Shown here piece by piece: positions 33,777 to 42,492 of a stretch of 64,000 bases of DNA. The DNA is taken from NCBI GenBank assembly GCA_964369945.1, contig CAYJHO010000001.1, positions 1 to 64,000 on the forward strand, read 5' to 3'. Every line of letters starts with the position of its first letter. The stretch's first letter is position 1. This DNA is from RGIG6307 sp964369945. GTDB taxonomy: Bacteria; Bacillota; Clostridia; Lachnospirales; Lachnospiraceae. Both the position numbers and the translations under genes were made by a program. Under the pieces are notes generated by a model. It was not told the origin of the DNA and did no database searches. It was given only the letters and a program-made list of their open reading frames with translations.

Positions 33777-35428
33777 ACGCAGCTGACTCCTCTCACCTTA
33801 ATATAGTACATATCCTCTTCCACTTCTATCTCTACTTTAAATCGTAATTCCTCTCTTTGTTCTTTCTCATATTGTATTAATCTATCTAAGAAACTAAGAC
33901 TCTTTTTCCCCAACTGAAATGTACATCGTACTTCTCCTTCTTTTTGATCCAAAGATATGAGTAGTAGTTCCACTTGAAACTCGCCTAACTCTACTATTTT
34001 CTGGTATAAGTCATAAAGAGATATTGCCAAATAAACATCTAATGTAAAATCTTGTTCCAAATAAAAGAACAAAGCGTTTGTTCTCAGTTGTAACATTTGA
34101 AAGCTTTCCTCTATTGCTCTTTTCAACTCAAATGCCTGTACCACTTTGGCACCTTGAGCCGAAATAGATAAATTAATTTTCCTTTTCATATACACAGATA
34201 AAATTCCTATTTCATATAGTAACTGCACCTTTTCTTTCCCATTTGCTTTTCTGCTTTTATCTAGTCTTTGTTTCACTGCTTCGCTCTGTGGCGCAATCGT
34301 ATTCCATACTACTGCATAGAGCTTCTTTTGTTCTTTCAACCTAAGGCTATGTTCTGTTTCAATCCTCTCTCTTTCTAAAAGTTCCACATCCTCTGTTAAT
34401 TCTTCGTATACCTTCTCTAAGGATCTCATCAAGTCACGAATGCTACTGATATCATCACTATATATCAGATACCCTTCCTCCATAATTTCCATATGTAATA
34501 TTTGATTTTCCTCAACTTCTATCGTCTTTTCTGCCACCAAACTTTGAAACTCTATAGCACTTACCTGTTTCGCTTGGACACTGGCATAGTTGCCGTTTCC
34601 TTCCCAATCTAAAATCTGCACGCCTATATCAGCTTTGGCAAAAAAATCCAAATGACCTTTGTTCGATAGTAATAACCTCTCCTGTATGCAAGCTTCCCAA
34701 AAGGCCATAACAGCCATACAAGAAAATAAAGTAAAATCCATAAAGTATTGGCTAAAGGATCGGTCTACTACATAGCATATCCCATAAAGGAATGTTGCAA
34801 ATATCACAATCAGTGGTTTCCCTAACATCCTCTTTTTTTGTTTTAATAAAACAAGAGTAGTTCCTAGAATCAAAAAGGTGGTATATACCATTACAAAATA
34901 ATATCCTATTCCATAACTTCTATCTTGTCCACTTTCTAACTGTTCTAAATCCAACTGAAATACCAATTGATGCCAATCATTACTTAGCACTAGGAAAATG
35001 CCGAATATACTAGGAATATAAAGCAATTTCCACCACTTGTTCATCGTATATCCTTCTTTTTGATTGGCATGTAAGGCAACAAAAAAGAAGAGCAAAGGTA
35101 TCAGTATAGAAGGAATATAGTACAGATACCATGCCACCCTATTCTCCCATATCACATACTCTAATGCTCTCCAACGAATCCACCTAAGAGCCATCCAAGT
35201 AAGCATCATAAACCCAATTGCCAATAGGTAATCTCTAATCTGCTTTTCCATGATTCTTTGATAAATCGAAATCATCCAAGAAAAGAAAATACCTATATAT
35301 ATGGCAGTGGCTATCGTCCCACCAAGTGCACTTATAAAAGTCGCACTTTGAACATCCTCATAAAATGAATTTAAAATTCCCGCTAATACTAAAAGTCCCA
35401 TTACAAAATAAACTTGTGCTTTACTCAT
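33773..35428 (-). CDS. 7TM receptor-like protein (module 2)
   Basis: A 551-residue paralogue of the protein at 28640, but without signal peptide or extracytoplasmic domain. Seven membrane helices lie at about 5-245 (with the shared YYIPSILIPLLFFFVAL and the NDWHQLVFQ loop). A cytoplasmic part follows with IGILSVYMKRKINLSI, which resembles the degenerate kinase ends of 7TM histidine kinases. Residue patterns needed for phosphotransfer are absent. It overlaps the MATE gene stop by 8 nt (ATGAGTAA) and the kinase start by 4 nt. MATE, receptor and kinase should thus be one transcript. Confidence 0.6.
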   Translation of the reverse strand: MSKAQVYFVMGLLVLAGILNSFYEDVQSATFISALGGTIATAIYIGIFFSWMISIYQRIMEKQIRDYLLAIGFMMLTWMALRWIRWRALEYVIWENRVAWYLYYIPSILIPLLFFFVALHANQKEGYTMNKWWKLLYIPSIFGIFLVLSNDWHQLVFQLDLEQLESGQDRSYGIGYYFVMVYTTFLILGTTLVLLKQKKRMLGKPLIVIFATFLYGICYVVDRSFSQYFMDFTLFSCMAVMAFWEACIQERLLLSNKGHLDFFAKADIGVQILDWEGNGNYASVQAKQVSAIEFQSLVAEKTIEVEENQILHMEIMEEGYLIYSDDISSIRDLMRSLEKVYEELTEDVELLERERIETEHSLRLKEQKKLYAVVWNTIAPQSEAVKQRLDKSRKANGKEKVQLLYEIGILSVYMKRKINLSISAQGAKVVQAFELKRAIEESFQMLQLRTNALFFYLEQDFTLDVYLAISLYDLYQKIVELGEFQVELLLISLDQKEGEVRCTFQLGKKSLSFLDRLIQYEKEQREELRFKVEIEVEEDMYYIKVRGVSCV

Positions 35429-36770
35429 AGCCTCTTTTCAGTCTCATCTCAATCTTTTTCTTTGTATAAAAATATGCTGGTATTAAGAATATATCTGCAA
35501 AAATCCATGCAAGAGCATTCCCAAAACAAGCTCCTAAAAAACCAAAAGCAGGAATTAGAAGAACTGCTCCTAAAGTCCTAGCTATCATTTCCATCAACCC
35601 AGCTAACATAGCAAAAGTACTAAATCCCATTCCTTGGATAGAAAAACGAACTACATTGACAATAACTAGCAACGGATAAGCAACGGAATTTATTTTGAGC
35701 AAAGTCATAGCATCCCCTATGATTCCAATTTCTGATGGTTGTATAAATAATAATAACAATTTCTCTCCAAACACCCATACCACAGACATTGCAATAAGGG
35801 AGTAAATAAATCCATAGAAATGTGCTACCTTAATTCCAGGATTCAATCTCTCCATTTTCTTTGCCCCTACATTTTGTCCCATGTAAGTCGCCATTGCAAC
35901 CCCTAAGGCATCCGTAGGACAGCAAAGTAGTAAATTCAATTTCCCTCCAGCTGTCATGGCTGCAACCGCCAAGGCTCCCAAACCATTGACCGCAGTTTGT
36001 AGTACAACACTACCTATTGCTGTAATAGAATATTGAAGTCCCATAGGGATTCCTGTTCCTAACAACCTTGTTACCACATGCTGATCCAATGCAAAATCTT
36101 GCTTGCTTAATCGTAATATTTCAAATTTTCTTAGCATAAAGACCACACAAGCTACACCAGAAATCAGTTGTGAAATTACCGTTGCAATCGCTGCACCTTC
36201 TACTCCCATTCCAATACCTGCTATAAATACAAAGTCCAAAACAATATTAATCACAGAAGATAATAATAGAAAATAAACCGGAGTCTTACTATCTCCTATT
36301 GCCCTTATAATGCAAGCCGCCATATTATAGAGAAAAATCACAGGAGCACCTAAGAAAATAATTGATATATAGCTATAAGCATGATGCATGATTTCCTCTG
36401 GAGTCTGCATCCACATCAAAATCTGATTGCATAATAAAAAGGTACTAATGGACATTACAATTGATATTCCAATTGCCAATATACTCCCATTCCCTATGTT
36501 CTTTCGCAAACCGTCCATATCCCCTGCTCCAAATCTATGGGCAATCGGAATACCAAAGCCACTACAAACACCGATTCCAAATCCTATAATTAAAAAGTTA
36601 ATACTTCCTGTGCTTCCTACTCCTGCTAGTGCTTCCGTTCCTAAAAACTGTCCCACAACAATAGCATCCACCATACTATAAAATTGTTGAAACAATATTC
36701 CTACCAGAATTGGCATGGCAAAACTAAAAATAAGTTTCCCTGGACTTCCTTCTGTTAAATTCTTTGTCAT
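35421..36770 (-). CDS. MATE-family efflux transporter
   Basis: A 449-residue membrane protein with twelve predicted helices in two MatE repeats. The start (LTEGSPGKLIFSFAMPILVGI) and MVDAIVVGQFLGTEALAGVGS are typical of the NorM/DinF-like clostridial group. These use Na+ or H+ gradients to export cationic drugs or metabolites. The gene opens an operon with the module 2 receptor and kinase, which suggests that the exported compound, or its target, is what the receptor senses. This is inference only. Confidence 0.9.
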   Translation of the reverse strand: MTKNLTEGSPGKLIFSFAMPILVGILFQQFYSMVDAIVVGQFLGTEALAGVGSTGSINFLIIGFGIGVCSGFGIPIAHRFGAGDMDGLRKNIGNGSILAIGISIVMSISTFLLCNQILMWMQTPEEIMHHAYSYISIIFLGAPVIFLYNMAACIIRAIGDSKTPVYFLLLSSVINIVLDFVFIAGIGMGVEGAAIATVISQLISGVACVVFMLRKFEILRLSKQDFALDQHVVTRLLGTGIPMGLQYSITAIGSVVLQTAVNGLGALAVAAMTAGGKLNLLLCCPTDALGVAMATYMGQNVGAKKMERLNPGIKVAHFYGFIYSLIAMSVVWVFGEKLLLLFIQPSEIGIIGDAMTLLKINSVAYPLLVIVNVVRFSIQGMGFSTFAMLAGLMEMIARTLGAVLLIPAFGFLGACFGNALAWIFADIFLIPAYFYTKKKIEMRLKRGYE

Positions 36771-36918
36771 TTGTCTTCCTTCTTTCTCATTCTTACTTCT
36801 CTTTAAAGATACCTCTTTTCCTTCTTTTTCGCAAGTAATATGTTAACAATTTCGTATACAAAGCAAAGTTTTGATGTTATAATTAACTATTATATTAGAC
36901 AGTATGGAGGTTATATTC

Positions 36919-37854
36919 ATGAGCAAACAAAAAATCGTTGTTTCCCTAGGTCATGATGCATTAGGTTATACTACTAATGAGCAATTAGACCGAGTAAAAA
37001 TAGCAGCTAAGGCCTTAGCTGACTTAGTAGAGGCAAACTATCAATTAACAATCACTCACTCAAACGGTCCACAAATTAGTATGATTCATAAGGCTATGAG
37101 TAATTTGCACAAAATGTACAGTGACTACACAGCAGCTCCTATGAGCGTTTGTAACGCAATGAGTCAAGGTTATGTTGGCTATGACTTACAAAATTCTCTA
37201 CGTTCTGAATTAGTTTCTAGAGGAATCAGTAAACCAGTTAGTACTATCCTAACACAGGTTAGCGTAGATCCCTATGATGAAGCTTTCTATGAACCAAGCA
37301 AGATTATTGGTAGATATATGAATGCTGACGAAGCTGAATTAGAAGTGAACAAAGGAAATTATGTTGTAGAAGATGAATCGAAAGGTTTTAGACGAGTTAT
37401 TGCTGCGCCTACACCACTTAAGATTATCGAGCTAGAAACTATCAAAGTACTAGTAAATGCTGATCAAGCAGTCATTGCTTGTGGTGGTGGTGGAATTCCT
37501 GTTATCGAACAAAATCACCAATTAAAAGGAGCTTCTGCCGTAATCGAGAAGGATTCTATTGCTGGTAAGCTAGCCGCAGAGCTACAGTCTGACATGTTAG
37601 TAATTCTAACCAATGTAGATCAAGTATACCTAAACTTTGGCAAAGACACCCAAGAAGCTCTCAGTACTCTTACGACACAAGATGCAACACGCTATGCAGA
37701 AGCAGGAGAATTTGGCTCTGGCACGATGCTTCCTAAGATTCAAGCAGCTCTTACTTATCTTGACGCTGTCCCTACTGGCAAAGTATTGATTACCTCTATG
37801 GCTCGTATCAAAGACGCCATTGCTGGAAATGCCGGAACGTTAATAACAAAATAA
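36919..37854 (+). CDS. Carbamate kinase-like protein with altered active-site motifs
   Basis: A 311-residue amino-acid-kinase-family protein, closest in pattern to carbamate kinases (ArcC/YqeA). Carbamate kinases make ATP from carbamoyl phosphate. Family stretches present: MSVCNAMSQGYVGYDLQNSLR, ACGGGGIPVIEQ, KDSIAGKLA, LTNVDQVYLNFG and FGSGTMLPKI. Two highly conserved motifs are changed: the usual GGNAL is G11-H12-D13-A-L, and THGNGPQ is T-H47-S48-N-G-P-Q. Start ATG 36919 is 8 nt after GGAGG; the frame opens at 36904. No arginine-deiminase genes are near, so the substrate may differ. Confidence 0.8.
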   Translation: MSKQKIVVSLGHDALGYTTNEQLDRVKIAAKALADLVEANYQLTITHSNGPQISMIHKAMSNLHKMYSDYTAAPMSVCNAMSQGYVGYDLQNSLRSELVSRGISKPVSTILTQVSVDPYDEAFYEPSKIIGRYMNADEAELEVNKGNYVVEDESKGFRRVIAAPTPLKIIELETIKVLVNADQAVIACGGGGIPVIEQNHQLKGASAVIEKDSIAGKLAAELQSDMLVILTNVDQVYLNFGKDTQEALSTLTTQDATRYAEAGEFGSGTMLPKIQAALTYLDAVPTGKVLITSMARIKDAIAGNAGTLITK

Positions 37855-37864
37855 CTTACAAAAG

Positions 37865-37896
37865 AAAATGCTGTGATTTTAAACCACAGCATTTTT
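37865..37896 (+). terminator. Terminator of the carbamate kinase-like gene
   Basis: Stem AAATGCTGTG/CACAGCATTT and a T5 run. Confidence 0.9.
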
Positions 37897-37963
37897 ATTT
37901 ATAAGTTATTAATAGAAAAAAATAAGACCCCCAAACTTCAAATGAAATCCAAGAATCTTAAAG

Positions 37964-38037
37964 TAGCGAGAAAGGGATTCGAACCCCCGACACCATGGGT
38001 ATGAACCATGTGCTCTAGCCAACTGAGCTATCTCGCC
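37964..38037 (-). tRNA. tRNA-Met (CAT anticodon)
   Basis: A 74-nt cloverleaf on the minus strand: acceptor GGCGAGA/TCTCGCT, D arm GCTC/GAGC, anticodon loop TTCATAC, T loop TTCGAAT. The anticodon CAT means elongator Met, although a lysidine-modified Ile2 tRNA cannot be excluded by anticodon alone. CCA is not encoded. It is cotranscribed with tRNA-Val. Confidence 0.93.
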
Positions 38038-38062
38038 ATATTCAATTTGTCAGTCTTAAAAG

Positions 38063-38135
38063 TGGGACCTACAGGGCTCGAACCTGTGACCCTCTGCTTG
38101 TAAGGCAGATGCTCTCCCAGCTGAGCTAAGATCCC
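38063..38135 (-). tRNA. tRNA-Val (TAC anticodon)
   Basis: A 73-nt cloverleaf on the minus strand: acceptor GGGATCT start and GGTCCCA end, anticodon stem CTGCC/GGCAG-type with loop CTTACAA, T loop TTCGAGC. CCA is not encoded. It precedes tRNA-Met by 25 nt under one promoter. Confidence 0.93.
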
Positions 38136-38165
38136 GTTTGTTCTCTCGTTACAACCGACTATGAT

Positions 38166-38194
38166 AATATACCATTCTGAGTTTTATTTGTCAA
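38166..38194 (-). promoter_or_regulatory. Promoter of the tRNA-Val/tRNA-Met operon
   Basis: Consensus TTGACA (38189-38194) and TATATT (38166-38171), 17 bp apart, with the start expected about 24 nt before tRNA-Val. Confidence 0.85.
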
Positions 38195-38292
38195 CACTTT
38201 TTCTTAATTTTTTTTAATAATTTTTATTTTATTTAAATATCCATATTTTTTATGATAAGCCACCTAGGATATGCCCCCTAGATGGCTCGATT

Positions 38293-39255
38293 TTACCATT
38301 CTAAAACTACCACACCCCAAGTCATTCCAGCGCCAAATCCAGCAAGAACAACCTTATCTCCGTTCTTGATACCACCTGCTCTTACTACTTCATCTAAAAG
38401 AACTGGTACACTCGCTGCTGACATATTGCCAACTCGCTCAAGATTGGTTGGAAACTTATCCAAACTAAGCTCTAATTTCTTGGCTGCTGCTTCTAGAATC
38501 CTTACATTGGCTTGGTGTAATAGATATAAGTCTATTTCATCCTTATGTAGTCCTGCTTTTTCTAAGGCTTGATTAATCGCAATCGGAACTGTTCTTACCG
38601 CAAATTTAAACACTTCTTGACCATTCATTGTAATATATCCTAATGGTCCTTCACTTTTAAAATATGGATTTGAAATTTCCCTACCATCACAATAAAGGAT
38701 AGGTCCTTTTGTTCCATCAGAACCTTGTATCATGGATAATATCCCTTTTTCTCCTCTTCCTAGCACTGCTGCACCTGCGCCATCACCAAAAAGAATACAA
38801 GTCCCTCTATCTTCCCAATCCATCAACTTAGATAATACTTCTGCTCCAACTACTAGCACCCTTTCACACATTCCTATGGATAGGTATGCATGAGCTGTTT
38901 GAATTGCAAACAGAAACCCAGAACAAGCTGCATTGATATCAAAGGCTACCGCTTTATCTGCTCCTAATTCTGCTTGTACTTCACAAGCTGTAGAAGGAGT
39001 AGCTTTATCACCAGATAAAGTTCCTACAATAATCATATCTAAATCTTCCCCTAGTATACCTGCTGCTTCTAAAGCTTTCTTAGAAGCTTCTACAGAAAGC
39101 GATGTTGTAGTTTCTGTAGTTGCGATATGTCTAGCTCCAATTCCCGTTCTAGAACGTATCCACTCATCCGAAGTTTCTACATATTGCTCCAAATCAATAT
39201 TTCTCATGATACGATTTGGAAGGGCACTACCAGTTCCTAATATTTTTGTTGTCAT
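38293..39255 (-). CDS. fabH: Beta-ketoacyl-ACP synthase III
   Basis: A 320-residue condensing enzyme that starts fatty-acid synthesis from acetyl- or branched acyl-CoA and malonyl-ACP. Catalytic Cys111 is in NAACSGF; the His lies in LLHQANVRI and the Asn in NLERVGNMS. ATG 39255 is chosen over 39288 because conserved MTTKILGTGSALP starts there and AAAGGTGG precedes it. It is the last gene of the fab operon; a hairpin without a clear T-run (38258-38287) lies behind it. Confidence 0.95.
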   Translation of the reverse strand: MTTKILGTGSALPNRIMRNIDLEQYVETSDEWIRSRTGIGARHIATTETTTSLSVEASKKALEAAGILGEDLDMIIVGTLSGDKATPSTACEVQAELGADKAVAFDINAACSGFLFAIQTAHAYLSIGMCERVLVVGAEVLSKLMDWEDRGTCILFGDGAGAAVLGRGEKGILSMIQGSDGTKGPILYCDGREISNPYFKSEGPLGYITMNGQEVFKFAVRTVPIAINQALEKAGLHKDEIDLYLLHQANVRILEAAAKKLELSLDKFPTNLERVGNMSAASVPVLLDEVVRAGGIKNGDKVVLAGFGAGMTWGVVVLEW

Positions 39256-39277
39256 AAGACTATTTACCACCTTTATT

Positions 39278-40336
39278 TTATATAGCAAACTCTTTCATAA
39301 TATCCGCTACATGTTCTAATTTTGTTGCTCTATATGCATTGCTTCCGCAAAACAGCAATGCCTCGTCCGTATTACCTAGGGCCGCATTAATCAGTGCATT
39401 TGTAATACAGTATGGAATCTTAGTTTTATCACATTTCGCCAAACAAAGTCTACATGGACCTGTATAGCCCATTTTCCCTTCATTTTCTGACATAAATTTA
39501 TTTACAATCGCACGCCCTGGCATCCCTACTGGGCTCTTCACAATTACAATATCTTCTTCTTTTGCATTAATATAGGTCTGCTTGTAATTATCATGAGCAT
39601 CACACTCATAGGTAGTCACAAAGCGTGTTCCTACTTGTACTCCATCTGCTCCTAGTGCTAATACACGCTCCATGTCTTCTCTATCATAAACACCACCACC
39701 TACTACTACAGGTATTTTTGCGCTATACTCAGTTTCATAACTTCTTACTTGTGAAATAATACTTTTTACTTCATCTTCAAACTTTTTCTCTCCACCTAAA
39801 TAGGCATCAATATCTTCGTTCGAAAACCCTAGATGTCCTCCCGCTAAAGGACCTTCAATTACTACCGCATCTGGAAGCTTTTGATACTTTTTCATCCAAT
39901 ATTGAACAATTACTTGTAAACTTTTCTTACTAGAAACAATAGGAGCTAATGCAACATTACTATTCTCCTCTTTTGCAATCGCTGGTAATTCTACTGGTAA
40001 ACCTGCTCCTGAAATAATCAGATCTACCCCAGCCTTTATTGCTGCTTTTACATACTCTTTGTAGTCTCTTGTGGCAACCATAATATTAACACCAATAATA
40101 CCTTTTGGTGCAATGGCTCTTGCCTTTTCTACTTCTTCTTTGATCGCTAATAAGTTGGTTTGTATTGGATTCTTTGCAAATTCAGGCTTTCTAAATCCAA
40201 TTTGGGCAGTACTAATCACTCCTATCCCACCTGCTTTTGCTACGGCACCTGCAAGATTTGACAAGCTTACGCCTACTCCCATCCCACCTTGAATGACAGG
40301 AATCGGCGCTATTTTATTTCCAATAGTCAATGTCAT
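39278..40336 (-). CDS. FabK/nitronate monooxygenase-like flavoprotein
   Basis: A 352-residue TIM-barrel FMN protein of the 2-nitropropane dioxygenase family. IQGGMGVGVSLSNLAGAVAKAGG, IIGVNIMV, GPLAGGHLGF and GADGVQVGTRF are the family motifs. The C-terminal third is specific, with a cysteine cluster CRLCLAKCDKTKIPYC that could bind a metal or Fe-S centre. It is 12 nt from accDA and followed by fabH. This placement suggests a role in fatty-acid synthesis, perhaps a second enoyl-ACP reductase or an isomerase-like enzyme. It is clearly distinct from the standard FabK at 45490. Confidence 0.75.
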   Translation of the reverse strand: MTLTIGNKIAPIPVIQGGMGVGVSLSNLAGAVAKAGGIGVISTAQIGFRKPEFAKNPIQTNLLAIKEEVEKARAIAPKGIIGVNIMVATRDYKEYVKAAIKAGVDLIISGAGLPVELPAIAKEENSNVALAPIVSSKKSLQVIVQYWMKKYQKLPDAVVIEGPLAGGHLGFSNEDIDAYLGGEKKFEDEVKSIISQVRSYETEYSAKIPVVVGGGVYDREDMERVLALGADGVQVGTRFVTTYECDAHDNYKQTYINAKEEDIVIVKSPVGMPGRAIVNKFMSENEGKMGYTGPCRLCLAKCDKTKIPYCITNALINAALGNTDEALLFCGSNAYRATKLEHVADIMKEFAI

Positions 40337-40347
40337 GTTATTTCTCC

Positions 40348-42030
40348 TTAAAACACTCGGAATCTATTGATTCTTTGTGTAACAATTTCTTCTGCACTCA
40401 TTGTATCATACTTCGTCAAAAATTGCTTGATATTTGCCTTCATAAATTTAGAAATTGATGTAAAAGTTTGAGCATTAGCTCCACCGTATTCTGGAACAAT
40501 CTTCTCAATCACACCCAAATCTTTTAGATGCTCTGCTGTTATTTTCATAACACCTGAGGCTTCTTCTGCTCTTGTTTTATCTTTCCATAGAATAGAGCTA
40601 AAACCTTCTGGCGAAAGAATACAATAAATAGAATGTTCTAGCATCCAAACTTCATTTCCTACCGCTAAAGCTAAGGCACCACCACTACCGCCTTCTCCAA
40701 TTAATATGGTTAAAATAGGCACTGTCATCGTTGCCATTTCATATAGGTTCTTTGCAATAGCCTCTCCTTGTCCACGCTCTTCTGCTTCCATCCCTGGATA
40801 AGCTCCTGCTGTGTTTACATAAGTAATCACAGGTCTACCAAATTTTTCAGCCTGCTTCATAAGTCTAAGAGCTTTTCGATATCCATCTGGAGATGGCATA
40901 CCAAAATTACGATTCAGACAATCAATACCATCACGCCCTTTTTCAATACCAATTACGGTAACGGCCTGGCCATCTAGATATCCAATCCCGCCCACAATAG
41001 CAGAATCATCTGCATAGTATCTATCCCCATGTAACTCAATGAAATTATCAAAAGTAGCAGCAATATAATCTAGGGTTCCTGGACGGTCTGTTTGTCTAGA
41101 AGCTTTCACCTTTTCCCAAGGAGTTTTTCCAACATCTTGAGAAGCCAACTCTTTTGCTACCTCTGTAGGGTCTTCTGTCACTATCTTAGTAGGGTCAAAA
41201 TCCGCAAACTTAGTCACTTGATTCATTTTAATAAAATGATAAAGAGTTTCTTTCATTTCTGCTCTTTTTACAATCTTATCTACAAATCCGTGCTTTAATT
41301 GAAAATCAGCTCTCTGGAATCCTTCTGGTAATTTTTGTCCAATAGTTTGTTCAATTACTCTAGGTCCTGCAAAACCAATTAAAGCTCCAGCTTCTGCCAA
41401 TATAATATCTCCTAGCATAGCAAAAGAGGCTGTTACTCCACCAGTGGTAGGATCTGTTAAAATTGGTACGTATAATAATCCTGCATCGGAATGTTTCTTT
41501 AGTGCCGCACTAGTTTTAGCCATTTGCATCAAAGAGATAATACCCTCTTGCATTCTAGCTCCACCAGAACAACAAAATAGAAAAAATGGAAGTTTCATTT
41601 CCGTTGCTTTTTCCACTGCCCTTGTGATACGCTCTCCTACTACATGTCCCATACTTGACATCATAAATCTAGCATCACATACACCTAATATAGCTGCTTC
41701 ATTATTAATTTTGCACGATCCTACTGTAACGGCTTCCGTTAACCCAGTTTTCTCTCTTGCTTCTTGCAACTTTTCTTCATATCCAGGAAATGACAATGGA
41801 TTACTAATTGGCATATCTTCAAACCAAGCTTCAAAAGTCCCTCTATCTGCAATCATCTTAATACGGCTTGGGGCACTAATTCTAAAATAATGTCCACATT
41901 CATAACATTCATTAAAATTATGCGCTACTTTACTTTTTTCTAGTTCATTTCCACAGGTGGGACAAGTGGTCATTTCTATCTTTTCTACTTGCTCTTCCTC
42001 TTGTTTTGTTTTCCAAAATTTTAATGGCAT
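40348..42030 (-). CDS. accDA: Fused acetyl-CoA carboxylase carboxyltransferase beta-alpha
   Basis: A 560-residue protein joining AccD and AccA, which together transfer the carboxyl group from biotin to acetyl-CoA to give malonyl-CoA. Residues 1-280 are AccD, with a zinc finger (Cys23, Cys26, Cys42, Cys45) and CSGGARMQEG. From about 290 follows AccA, with LHGDRYYADD and IGEGGSGGALALA. No linker break or frameshift is visible. The AccB and AccC partners are not in this operon or window. Confidence 0.94.
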   Translation of the reverse strand: MPLKFWKTKQEEEQVEKIEMTTCPTCGNELEKSKVAHNFNECYECGHYFRISAPSRIKMIADRGTFEAWFEDMPISNPLSFPGYEEKLQEAREKTGLTEAVTVGSCKINNEAAILGVCDARFMMSSMGHVVGERITRAVEKATEMKLPFFLFCCSGGARMQEGIISLMQMAKTSAALKKHSDAGLLYVPILTDPTTGGVTASFAMLGDIILAEAGALIGFAGPRVIEQTIGQKLPEGFQRADFQLKHGFVDKIVKRAEMKETLYHFIKMNQVTKFADFDPTKIVTEDPTEVAKELASQDVGKTPWEKVKASRQTDRPGTLDYIAATFDNFIELHGDRYYADDSAIVGGIGYLDGQAVTVIGIEKGRDGIDCLNRNFGMPSPDGYRKALRLMKQAEKFGRPVITYVNTAGAYPGMEAEERGQGEAIAKNLYEMATMTVPILTILIGEGGSGGALALAVGNEVWMLEHSIYCILSPEGFSSILWKDKTRAEEASGVMKITAEHLKDLGVIEKIVPEYGGANAQTFTSISKFMKANIKQFLTKYDTMSAEEIVTQRINRFRVF

Positions 42031-42048
42031 ATAGATACCGCCCCTTTC

Positions 42049-42480
42049 CTACATTCCAATTGCAAAGGTTAGTTCTGCTTGGCAAACAACTTTGCCATCT
42101 ACATAAGCTTTCGCTTCTCCAACCCCAATAGGACCTTTACATTTAATAATTTCTGTTTCTAATGTTAAAACATCCCCTGGTGAAACTTTTCCTTTGAATT
42201 TTGCATTGTTGATTCCTGCAAAATATGCGATTTTCCCTTTAAAGCTATCTTGGCTAAGAAGAGCTACCGCACCAGCTTGTGCTAATGCTTCTATAATTAA
42301 TACGCCTGGCATAACTGGTTCTGCTGGAAAATGTCCTGCAAAAAAAGGTTCGTTATAGGTAACGCATTTTTTTCCTACTGCCTTAATGCCTGGTTCCAAA
42401 CTTTCTATCGTATCTAACAATAGAAAAGGTTGGCGATGTGGGATAATATCCATAATTTGTTTTGTATTTAATACTGCCAT
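42049..42480 (-). CDS. fabZ: 3-hydroxyacyl-ACP dehydratase
   Basis: A 143-residue hot-dog-fold enzyme removing water from 3-hydroxyacyl-ACP. The catalytic His is in IPHRQPFLLLD, and the acidic residue in MPGVLIIEALAQAGAV. It lies 12 nt downstream of fabF, in the fab operon. Length is standard. Confidence 0.95.
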   Translation of the reverse strand: MAVLNTKQIMDIIPHRQPFLLLDTIESLEPGIKAVGKKCVTYNEPFFAGHFPAEPVMPGVLIIEALAQAGAVALLSQDSFKGKIAYFAGINNAKFKGKVSPGDVLTLETEIIKCKGPIGVGEAKAYVDGKVVCQAELTFAIGM

Positions 42481-42492
42481 ATTGACCTCTTT

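Noticed and set aside
38258..38287. Intrinsic terminator after fabH
   Set aside because: The hairpin GCCATCTAGG/CCTAGGTGGC is real, but no T-run follows on the minus strand, so I did not list it as a terminator.
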